Source: Paenibacillus sp. GSMTC-2017
GTDB taxonomy: Bacteria > Bacillota > Bacilli > Paenibacillales > Paenibacillaceae
Reading direction: 5' to 3'
Assembly: GCF_016019935.1 (NCBI RefSeq)
Contig: NZ_JAECMT010000005.1
Coordinates: 62,006-126,005 of the forward strand
Length of the DNA: 64,000 bases
Shown: positions 24,632-31,899 of the stretch, piece after piece
Layout: each line of letters begins with the position of its first letter
Numbering within the stretch: position 1 is the first letter of the stretch
The notes under the pieces: model-generated
Seen by the model: the letters and a program-made list of their open reading frames with translations, nothing else
What the model was told of the DNA's origin: nothing
The model's database searches: none
Translations under genes and position numbers: made by a program

Positions 24632-27381
24632 ACACGCATAAGCGAAAATAACTGTTCGGTTTGTATAGGTTTGCTAATATAATCAGATGCACCAGCTTCC
24701 AAGCAACTTTCTAAATCACTTTTCATCGCTTTTGCAGTAAGTGCAATAATAGGCTTATCTTTCATAAAAGGATGTTGTCTTAGTGCTCTAGTTGTCTCGA
24801 AGCCATCCATTATAGGCATCATAATATCCATAAAGATGAGATCGAAGTTAGTATCTTCCGCCACGATATCCATACACACTTTTCCGTTGTCTGCGACGAC
24901 GACTTGCAGCCCCTTGCTCTCAAGTGTTTGCACCATAGCAAATACGTTACGTGCATCATCCTCTACGAGAAGGACTCTTTTGCCAGAAAATATGGATGCT
25001 TCATCTGTGCCAGAAGAAATGTCCAAGGTAGAGGATTCAGCCTTTGAGCGACCTACTTCTGTCTTAGCGTAAGTGATAGACGAAGTTGAGCTAGCTTCAT
25101 GACTTACAGCAGCCTCTAATTCAGCGTACTCTAGCTCTGCTAGAGCAGCATCATGTTTAAGCGGCAAATAGAGTGTAAACGTACTTCCTTTATGAAGCTC
25201 GCTTTCAACCGAAATAATGCCTCCAAGTAACTGCGCAAATTCGTTGCATATGGACAAACCAAGGCCAGTTCCGCCGTATACCCGATTTGTGTTGCCATCT
25301 ACTTGTTGGAATGCTTCGAATATAAGTTCATGTTTATCTTTAGGTATGCCAATGCCTGTGTCGATGATGGAGAAAGCTAACAGCTCTTGAGTTCCAACAT
25401 GCGGCATACGCTCAGCAACAGAAGGGTCCGCGGAATGGAGTTTAAGTGTAACAGATCCGCTTTCTGTAAACTTGAATGCATTAGACAACAAGTTTTTCAA
25501 TATTTGTTGCAATCTTTGACCGTCCGTATACATGACTTTCGGTAGAGTAGACTGCATCTCGATGTGGAAAGTGATATCCTTCTTAGTAGCAACTGGATCA
25601 AAGCTTAGTCGCATGTACTCGGGAACTTCTGTTAAGTTAACCTCATCCATCACTAACTCAATTTTGCCTGCTTCGATTTTGGATAGGTCCAAAATATCAT
25701 CGATAAGAGTGAGTAGATCATTTCCTGATGAATGAATGACGCGTGCGTAGTTTGCTTCTTCATCTAGTAACGATTTATTTTCGTTTTCATAAAGCAATTG
25801 AGAAAGAATGAGTATGCTGTTGAGCGGTGTGCGTAGCTCATGAGACATGTTGGCAAGGAAGTTCGTTTTGTACGTTGCACTTTGTTTCAGACGCTCAGCA
25901 TATTGCTCCAGCTCTTCTTTTGCTTGCTCAAGTTCTTTTGTTTTCTGTTCAGCAAACAGATTTTGTTCCTCCAAATGCTCCGTCGTCATCCGCATTTCCT
26001 CTTGCTGCATCTGCAACTCCTCGGATTGCGCCTGTAGCTCTTCTGTTTGTGCTTGCAGTTCTTCTGTCATCGCCTGTGACTCGCTCAGAAGTCTAACGAC
26101 TTCCATTCGCCCTCCAACATTATCAATCGCAACGCCGAAATGATCCTCAATCTGCTCTAGCAGTTTCAGATGCTGCGAAGTAAACGGCTCTAATGAAGCG
26201 AACTCAATAACTGCAATTACTTTTCCTTCAAACTCTACCGGAACGACCAGCACATTTTGCGGAGAAAGCTCAGTTAAACCTGATTTAATGTGTGCTTCAT
26301 AGTCTTTAGGCTTGTTAAGTAGGAAAGTCCTTTTGTCCATTGCACATTGTCCAACAAGACCTTCGCCGAGCTTAAAGCTAAATTTCCCTCTATCATCTCC
26401 CATAGAGGCATATGCGGTTACTTTCTCTAGTCTTTGTCGTTTACCGGAACCTCTATTAGCATAGAAAACGCCATAAGAAGCTCCCACCATCGGAGCAACT
26501 TTACTTAAAAAAGAACGAGCTAACTCGGTTAAATCATTCATTCCTTGATTCATCGTAGCCACTTCAGCAACTCGTGTCTGAACCCAAGATTGTGATTCTA
26601 GCATTTCTAGCAAGCCATTAGTTGCTTCGGCCAAATCTCGAATTTCATCTTTTGTATTTACGTGAATTCGTTTGGTCAAGTCACCGCGTGAGTCAGAAAT
26701 CTCTGTAATCGTATTCGATACTTGCCGGATCGTTTTTACGATCGCATTTGAAACAAAAGAAACGATAAAAAAAGCAATGATAGCAACTAGAAACAACATG
26801 CCGTAAAGACTTAACGTTAACATTTCATTCCGATTATTTATTTCTGTAATGTAAGCTTTTGTTGCATCTAATTGATCGAATCGCAATGATTCCAGCTGCT
26901 CGCGCAAACGATCCATGTCTTGTTTGCCACTATCATTTGTAAAAAAGGTCATAATGCCATTCGTATCATTTTGTTCTCTTAATTGAATCGTATATTCACC
27001 AGACGTCTCAATCCAATGCTCGATCGTCAGTTTAATGTTTTCTAAATCTTTTTTGATGCTCGGGTCGCTGGATAGATGTGCAAACAAGCTGTTGTAATTG
27101 GATTCCCATTGCGACTTGCCCTCACGATATGGCTCTAGGTAGATTTTATCGCCTGTAATGATATATCCCCGCTGGCTCGTTTCCATATTGATTACGTTAT
27201 AGCGGATCGTCGTAATGAGATTATGAATTTCGATATCACGACTTGTAATCGTTTCGATTTCGTATTGTAACGTATTAATACGTTCTGTCACTGTGACAAT
27301 AGCCCCGCCTAAGCAGCAAATAATGAGAATATAGCCGATAGCTATTTTAAACCGAATGCTAGGTTTAATTTTTTTAAACAT
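24604..27381 (-). CDS. CHASE3-HAMP-GAF hybrid histidine kinase with receiver
   Basis: 925 residues. TM1 (about 9-27), then extracytoplasmic CHASE3 (about 30-185; METSQRGYIITGDKIYLEPY), TM2 (about 190-215) and HAMP. A GAF domain (about 265-425) precedes a coiled coil with repeated EELQAQ heptads (about 430-500). HisKA has FLANMSHELRTPLNSI, and HATPase_c has N-box NLLSNAFKF, DTGIGIPKD and GTGLGLSI. A C-terminal receiver (about 800-920) has LVEDD, LIFMDIMMP and SKPI. All catalytic residues look intact. Its RBS AAGGAGG is well placed. With CheR it forms a two-gene unit inside the SigB block, so it may feed the response-regulator/PP2C phosphatase. That link is inferred from location. Confidence 0.9.
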   Translation of the reverse strand: MFKKIKPSIRFKIAIGYILIICCLGGAIVTVTERINTLQYEIETITSRDIEIHNLITTIRYNVINMETSQRGYIITGDKIYLEPYREGKSQWESNYNSLFAHLSSDPSIKKDLENIKLTIEHWIETSGEYTIQLREQNDTNGIMTFFTNDSGKQDMDRLREQLESLRFDQLDATKAYITEINNRNEMLTLSLYGMLFLVAIIAFFIVSFVSNAIVKTIRQVSNTITEISDSRGDLTKRIHVNTKDEIRDLAEATNGLLEMLESQSWVQTRVAEVATMNQGMNDLTELARSFLSKVAPMVGASYGVFYANRGSGKRQRLEKVTAYASMGDDRGKFSFKLGEGLVGQCAMDKRTFLLNKPKDYEAHIKSGLTELSPQNVLVVPVEFEGKVIAVIEFASLEPFTSQHLKLLEQIEDHFGVAIDNVGGRMEVVRLLSESQAMTEELQAQTEELQAQSEELQMQQEEMRMTTEHLEEQNLFAEQKTKELEQAKEELEQYAERLKQSATYKTNFLANMSHELRTPLNSILILSQLLYENENKSLLDEEANYARVIHSSGNDLLTLIDDILDLSKIEAGKIELVMDEVNLTEVPEYMRLSFDPVATKKDITFHIEMQSTLPKVMYTDGQRLQQILKNLLSNAFKFTESGSVTLKLHSADPSVAERMPHVGTQELLAFSIIDTGIGIPKDKHELIFEAFQQVDGNTNRVYGGTGLGLSICNEFAQLLGGIISVESELHKGSTFTLYLPLKHDAALAELEYAELEAAVSHEASSTSSITYAKTEVGRSKAESSTLDISSGTDEASIFSGKRVLLVEDDARNVFAMVQTLESKGLQVVVADNGKVCMDIVAEDTNFDLIFMDIMMPIMDGFETTRALRQHPFMKDKPIIALTAKAMKSDLESCLEAGASDYISKPIQTEQLFSLMRVWLTKQVEH

Positions 27382-27486
27382 AATGTCCTCCTTCTACTTA
27401 AAGATGAGTAATCCAAATAGGTAATAGTTGACTCTATTATACCATGAAGCTATCGTAACCCAACCATTCTACTAGAAGTATGAAAT

Positions 27487-27512
27487 GTTTCAAAGGCTAC
27501 GGAAGTGGGTAG
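27487..27512 (+). promoter_or_regulatory. SigB-type promoter of the DUF948-rsbW-sigB unit
   Basis: GTTTCA, 14 bases, GGGTAG: the best SigB-like match in the window, 29 bases before the first gene. This would make sigB autoregulated, as in Bacillus. Confidence 0.6.
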
Positions 27513-27540
27513 TTAACACATATAAGGGGAGATGACGCTT

Positions 27541-27981
27541 ATGGATACGATTATTGGAGTATGTGCTGTAGTTATAACGTTGGCCGTTCTTTTGTTACTT
27601 TATGCGGTTTACAACACGTTGAAGTTAGCCGGCAAGACAATGGAAGAGGCAAGTATAACGATGGTCAAATTGCGATCTGAGATTATTGAAATGAGTCTCG
27701 AAGCGAAAGAAATCGTTCAACAAACTGGGGCTGTTACACAGGATGTTCGTGATAAATTGAAGGAGCTGGATGGTTTGTTCCAAAGTGTTAGCGATATAGG
27801 GGAAGTAACCCAAACGTTAACTGCTACTATGAAAGAAGCGGCTACAGGGGCGATTGCAGGTGTGAAGGCCAGTAATGGTAGCGTCAATGAAGTACATGCA
27901 GAAGAAAATAAAATAGTTAGTGCGATTGCAGATGGGGTCGCGTCAACACTCCGTATATGGAACAGGCTAAAGCAAAATTAA
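27541..27981 (+). CDS. DUF948 membrane protein
   Basis: 146 residues: one N-terminal membrane helix (about 3-25), then a long amphipathic helix typical of DUF948 proteins (LRSEIIEMSLEAKEIVQ, LDGLFQSVSDIGEV). In Bacillales these are usually stress-associated and often adjacent to YtxH. ATG 27532 overlaps the ribosome binding site AAGGGGAG, so ATG 27541 at nine bases is preferred. It is the first gene of a unit with rsbW and sigB, behind a SigB-type promoter. YtxH lies just beyond sigB on the other strand, matching the usual DUF948/YtxH association. Confidence 0.82.
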   Translation: MDTIIGVCAVVITLAVLLLLYAVYNTLKLAGKTMEEASITMVKLRSEIIEMSLEAKEIVQQTGAVTQDVRDKLKELDGLFQSVSDIGEVTQTLTATMKEAATGAIAGVKASNGSVNEVHAEENKIVSAIADGVASTLRIWNRLKQN

Positions 27982-28017
27982 GTTATACTAGATTAGAAGT
28001 AGAAAGGAATGTGTACG

Positions 28018-28464
28018 ATGAAAAATAGACCCATCCATTTATCGATACCGGCGAAAGCCGATTACCTGGATATCGTTCGGTCTGCTCTATATGGGGTAGC
28101 TATCAAATATGGATTCGTATTCGAAGAGATCGAGGATATGAAAGTTGCTGTAACCGAGGCATGTTCCAATGCGATTTTACATGCCTATGAAGGGGATGCC
28201 GATGCAGGTTCTGTTGACATCACTTTTCTGTGGAACGGAGAAGCGTTAGTTATTACGGTGCGGGATTATGGAAATAGCAATGAACATCGTGGTACTGAAA
28301 CGAGAACGTCAATTATACATCAATCTCCTCTTAGTGAAGTGACAGCTGGAGGATTAGGCATATTTATGATGCAAGCTTTAATGGATGAGGTGGAGGTCAG
28401 TACAGAATATGGTACGGAGGTTGTACTTACTAAGCGCATGAGCAGAAGTGGGGAACTGGTATGA
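28018..28464 (+). CDS. rsbW: anti-sigma serine kinase (RsbW-type), copy 2
   Basis: 148 residues, HATPase_c_2 family. N-box VTEACSNAILHAYEG; G2 box AGGLGIFMMQALMDEV. It is paralogous to the copy at 20.9 kb (shared EDMKVAV-EAC-NA and GGLGI-MQALMDEV positions). It overlaps sigB by four bases (ATGA), the canonical arrangement for an anti-sigma and its sigma factor, so this copy most likely binds SigB directly. Unlike Bacillus, rsbV is not in this operon but 7 kb upstream with the other copy. ATG 28009 is too close to AGGA; ATG 28018 is preferred. Confidence 0.87.
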   Translation: MKNRPIHLSIPAKADYLDIVRSALYGVAIKYGFVFEEIEDMKVAVTEACSNAILHAYEGDADAGSVDITFLWNGEALVITVRDYGNSNEHRGTETRTSIIHQSPLSEVTAGGLGIFMMQALMDEVEVSTEYGTEVVLTKRMSRSGELV

Positions 28465-29237
28465 AGGAGCAATCCTCTAGCTTACACCCGCAACAAGTGA
28501 AAGAATTAATGAAGAGTTATCAAATAGATGGCTGTAATGATAGTGCTACGACTCTATTACTGCATTATGAATCAATTGTTAAAATGGCAGCAGGAAAGAT
28601 GTCACGGAGTAGACCCGATTTATATGAGGATCTATTCCAAGTCGGGCAGATGTCGATGTTGCGTCTTCTGGCACAATTTGAACCTGAGCGTGAAATTCCA
28701 TTCGAAGGTTATGCGATGAAAAGTATCATCGGCCATTTGAAAAACTATTTGCGCGATAAATCATGGTACATACAAGTTCCGCGTCGAATTAAAGAAAAGG
28801 GATTGCTCATTCAGAAAGCAATCGATCATTTGACTGTCTCATTAGGGCGCTCCCCAAAGGTAGAGGAAATAGCGGCTTACTTGGAACTTTCCGTAGAGGA
28901 AACAATCGAAGTACTTACATCGAGGGAATCTTATCAATATGTATCGCTTGATACCCCGCTTTCTTCAGAAGGAGAAAGCGCCGCAACGATAGGAGATATG
29001 ATTCCTTCACAATCGGATGACTTACTTTCATTAGAAGGAAGAATGGATCTAATGGAGGCGCTTTCGGAACTGAAATCGCAAGAGCAGACGGTGTTAACGT
29101 TAGTTTATTCAAGCGGACTATCTCAGCGTGAAGTTGCGGACCAGCTAGGTATTTCACAAATGAGTGTGTCACGTATTCAGCGGAGAGCAATTGAGAAGCT
29201 TAAGGAGCTATTAGACATAGAGCAAGCGGAGGGATGA
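28461..29237 (+). CDS. sigB: SigB/SigF/SigG-family sigma factor
   Basis: 258 residues. Region 2 (EDLFQVGQMSMLRLLAQFEPE in two parts, then FEGYAMKSIIGHLKNYLRD) precedes region 3 (VPRRIKEKGLLIQKAI, LGRSPKVEEIAAYLEL). Region 4 (QREVADQLGISQMSVSRIQR) completes a full-length group 3 sigma factor. The RsbW overlap and SigB-type promoter upstream identify it as the general-stress SigB rather than a sporulation factor, though SigF-like relatives share this layout. It directs RNA polymerase to GTTT...GGGTA promoters of stress genes. Confidence 0.9.
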   Translation: MKEQSSSLHPQQVKELMKSYQIDGCNDSATTLLLHYESIVKMAAGKMSRSRPDLYEDLFQVGQMSMLRLLAQFEPEREIPFEGYAMKSIIGHLKNYLRDKSWYIQVPRRIKEKGLLIQKAIDHLTVSLGRSPKVEEIAAYLELSVEETIEVLTSRESYQYVSLDTPLSSEGESAATIGDMIPSQSDDLLSLEGRMDLMEALSELKSQEQTVLTLVYSSGLSQREVADQLGISQMSVSRIQRRAIEKLKELLDIEQAEG

Positions 29238-29253
29238 AGCCTCCGCTTTTTTT
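29224..29253 (+). terminator. terminator at the sigB stop
   Basis: AAGCGGAGG pairs with CCTCCGCTT, then TTTTT. It overlaps the sigB stop codon. Confidence 0.85.
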
Positions 29254-29274
29254 GTATTTAATTGTGGCATAAAG

Positions 29275-29320
29275 CAGCCTCCAATCTGTTGATTGCATCA
29301 GATTGGAGGCTGTTTTGTTT
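29275..29320. terminator. second, perfect 14-bp terminator stem
   Basis: CAGCCTCCAATCTG pairs perfectly with CAGATTGGAGGCTG, followed by TTTTGTTT. It backs up the sigB terminator and may also end the convergent ytxH-like gene. Confidence 0.8.
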
Positions 29321-29345
29321 GTATATGTTGCTCAATTGAGCGGGG

Positions 29346-29696
29346 TTATTGCGCGGGATCAGGCTGTAAGCCCATTTTAACCAATTCGGTGTTGGTTGGC
29401 ATGGCGTCCATTTCTTTGCCTAGTTTCACCATATCTTTTTCCTTTGGAGCCATTGAGTTAACAACTGTGGATTCACATGCGTCTTCTACAGCTTCTTCGA
29501 TTGCTTCTTTTGTTTGAGAACATATACTTTCTTTTAGCTCTATCGTTCGTTTGCCGATTGCTTGAATTTGATTGGACAGATCGGCACGTAGCCTCTCTCC
29601 CGATTTGGGAGCTAGTAGCAGAGCTGTCGCTGCGCCAACAACACCTCCGACCACTGCGCCGATAAGTATCCCGTTTCCTCCGGATAGTTTGGTCAT
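29346..29696 (-). CDS. YtxH-domain general stress protein
   Basis: 116 residues. The YtxH signature is GILIGAVVGGVVGAATALLLAPKSGERLR (a Gly-rich membrane helix followed by LAPKSG), then an amphipathic helix with paired Cys residues and a polar tail. In Bacillus the ytxH operon is under SigB and SigH control. A GTTTGA-N13-GGTTTAT motif lies about 56 bases upstream on the same strand. Its placement convergent to sigB, with a DUF948 gene in the sigB unit, keeps the usual stress-protein company. Confidence 0.82.
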   Translation of the reverse strand: MTKLSGGNGILIGAVVGGVVGAATALLLAPKSGERLRADLSNQIQAIGKRTIELKESICSQTKEAIEEAVEDACESTVVNSMAPKEKDMVKLGKEMDAMPTNTELVKMGLQPDPAQ

Positions 29697-29751
29697 ACAC
29701 GATCTCTCCTTTTTCCTATTGAATTAAGGCTTAATGCCTTCTACTACTTCT

Positions 29752-29777
29752 ATAAACCGTTTTGCCATTATTCAAAC
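29752..29777 (-). promoter_or_regulatory. possible SigB-type promoter of the ytxH-like gene
   Basis: Read on the minus strand: GTTTGA (29777-29772), 13 bases, GGTTTAT (29758-29752). Imperfect -10. Confidence 0.3.
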
Positions 29778-29889
29778 AAATGCCTCATTTATGCAAATGA
29801 AACAATTCATGTTTTTACCAACTAAAGCGAAAGATAAAATTAGGAATTTGCAGAATAATAGTGGAAACGTAGGAGGAGTGGATGCACGC

Positions 29890-31800
29890 TTGGCATCGAA
29901 GAGAAGGAACTCACTTTTTATTGGCATCGTTATCGTAATTATTGTCGGCATTTCCGCAATTCTGTTATGGCAAAAGGGAAAAAGTGACTCGGGTGAAACG
30001 GGGCATCCAGCCGAAGTTATTCAGCCCTCTATTCAAACAGATTCAAAATTTAACAAAAGATATGACGTAATCGTTGCAGGTACCGACCCTGAAGGAGTAG
30101 CGGCAGCGGTATCAGCAGCGAGAAACGGGCTAAAGGTATTACTTGTTGATGGGAAAAATCGGGATCGATTAGGAGGCCTCATTACACTTGGTTGGCTGAA
30201 TTCACTCGATTTGAACTATTCACCTGTGCGGTCCACAATTCCGGGAAAACATCATTTTTTGAACAGAGGTATTTTCGAGGAATGGTATAACCAGCTTGAA
30301 GGAACTTCTATCGATGTTGGGACGGCGGCTGTTGCCTTTCAAAAGATGGTGCAAGCAGAATCGAATATCGATCTACTCATAAAAGTACAATCAATGAAGC
30401 CATTTATGGATGGCACACTTGTAACAGGTATGATCATTACAGATGAAGCGGGGAAAAAACATACGGTTAAATCGAATACAGTAATCGATGCAACGCAAGA
30501 CGGGGATATTGCTGCTTTAGCAGGTGTTCCATTTACCGTTGGTCGTGAAGACTTAGGTAATCCTGAGGCAAGAATGGCCGTAACATTAGTGTTTAAGATG
30601 AGTGGGGTTACGGATGGCATTTGGCGATCATTCGGCAAGCGAGCGGATACAGGAATTGATAAGATGAGTGCTTGGGGTTTCCTTGCTGCAAAAGATTACA
30701 AGTCAACAGATCCTGAGCGAGTAGGTTTAAGAGGATTGAATATTGGTCGACAAAATGATGATACTATCCTTATAAATGCGATGCATATTTTTGGAATTGA
30801 TCCGATGGACCCTGTTTCTATTGAAGAAGGCTTTGAAATTGGACGTAAGGAAGCGCCGCGGATTGTCTCATTTTTGAAGTCTAATTTTAAAGAGATGAGG
30901 CAATTACAATATGTAGATACTGCGCCTGAACTGTATTTCCGTGAAAGTCGCCATATAAATGGAGAGTATCGTCTAAAGATGGCAGATGTGATGCAAAATC
31001 GTAACTTTTGGGATGCTATTGCTTACGGTTCTTATGATGTTGATATACAGCGCCTTAGCCATGATGATACAGGTGCAATTATGATGTCGCCTCAGCAATA
31101 TGGTGTTCCATTTCGGACACTTGTGCCACTTCGTGCAGAGCAACTGCTAGTGGTGGGTAGATCAGCAAGTTTTGATTCGTTGCCCCATGGCAGTGCACGT
31201 GTTATTCCGCTTGGTATGGCAACGGGTGAGGCGGCTGGTGCAGCGGTTAAGCTTGCGATAGAGAAGGGGATTACGCTCCGCGAACTGTCTAATTCGAAGA
31301 AATTAGTGGCTGAGTTGCAAAAGCGTTTAGTGAATCAAGGTATGGATTTGACGATGAATCAACTCCAGTTGCCAAAATATGCGAAGCATAAAGATTATAA
31401 AGGATTGCTTGCTGCGGTAAGTATGAACATGACAATCGGTGGCTACGACAATATGCGTTGGAATTTGAATGGGGTAGTTGAAGGGACGCAATATCGTAAC
31501 ATGATGTTGCGGTTATCCACTATGCATCCTGCTTACTTCAAAGGAGATCCCGAAACAGCGTTGCCGGTTATGAGGAATGATAAAGAGCCCGTTAGCTTGA
31601 AACAAGCAGCGTATACACTTTGTGCAATGGCAGGGGTAGACATATCACCTACGTATGCGGTTGATGAGCTGTTGAAGCGAGGTTGGGTAACACAAGAGAC
31701 GATCTCAGGTATTGCTGATCCACGAGCGATAACGAATGGCGATTCTTTTATGCTTGTCCGTGATGTTGTTGCGTTTTATGCGGGCGTAGTATATGAATGA
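29890..31800 (+). CDS. membrane-anchored FAD-dependent oxidoreductase
   Basis: About 636 residues. Lys/Arg-rich start, a membrane helix (NSLFIGIVIVIIVGISAILLW), then an FAD_oxidored domain: the dinucleotide fold YDVIVAGTDPEGVAAAVSAAR, in which G-T-D-P-E-G replaces the common G-x-G-P-A-G; the usual LLVDGKNRDRLGGLITLG; VIDATQDGDIAALAG; and a late FRTLVPLRAEQLLVVGRS. By the positive-inside rule the FAD domain faces outside. An SLH-like helical tail (ISPTYAVDELLKRGWVTQETI) closes the protein. The frame is open from 29734, but a strong AGGAGGA at 29871 points to TTG 29890 (12 bases) or GTG 29878; the start is uncertain. Substrate unknown. Confidence 0.8.
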   Translation: MASKRRNSLFIGIVIVIIVGISAILLWQKGKSDSGETGHPAEVIQPSIQTDSKFNKRYDVIVAGTDPEGVAAAVSAARNGLKVLLVDGKNRDRLGGLITLGWLNSLDLNYSPVRSTIPGKHHFLNRGIFEEWYNQLEGTSIDVGTAAVAFQKMVQAESNIDLLIKVQSMKPFMDGTLVTGMIITDEAGKKHTVKSNTVIDATQDGDIAALAGVPFTVGREDLGNPEARMAVTLVFKMSGVTDGIWRSFGKRADTGIDKMSAWGFLAAKDYKSTDPERVGLRGLNIGRQNDDTILINAMHIFGIDPMDPVSIEEGFEIGRKEAPRIVSFLKSNFKEMRQLQYVDTAPELYFRESRHINGEYRLKMADVMQNRNFWDAIAYGSYDVDIQRLSHDDTGAIMMSPQQYGVPFRTLVPLRAEQLLVVGRSASFDSLPHGSARVIPLGMATGEAAGAAVKLAIEKGITLRELSNSKKLVAELQKRLVNQGMDLTMNQLQLPKYAKHKDYKGLLAAVSMNMTIGGYDNMRWNLNGVVEGTQYRNMMLRLSTMHPAYFKGDPETALPVMRNDKEPVSLKQAAYTLCAMAGVDISPTYAVDELLKRGWVTQETISGIADPRAITNGDSFMLVRDVVAFYAGVVYE

Positions 31801-31821
31801 GAAATAGAGCAGATGGGCATA

Positions 31822-31873
31822 AAAAGAGATGATTACTACTCTGTAAGCATCACAGAGGAATCATCTCCTTTTC
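31822..31873 (+). terminator. terminator after the FAD oxidoreductase
   Basis: GAGATGATT pairs with AATCATCTC, with an inner CTCTGT/ACAGAG stem, followed by CTTTTC. Confidence 0.8.
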
Positions 31874-31899
31874 GTTATTATTATCGTTACATTTGTTTC

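Noticed and set aside
25827-26143. Overlapping Cys/Ser-rich plus-strand ORFs within the hybrid kinase gene
   Set aside because: Antisense shadows of the Glu/Gln-rich coiled coil of the kinase; no start signals.
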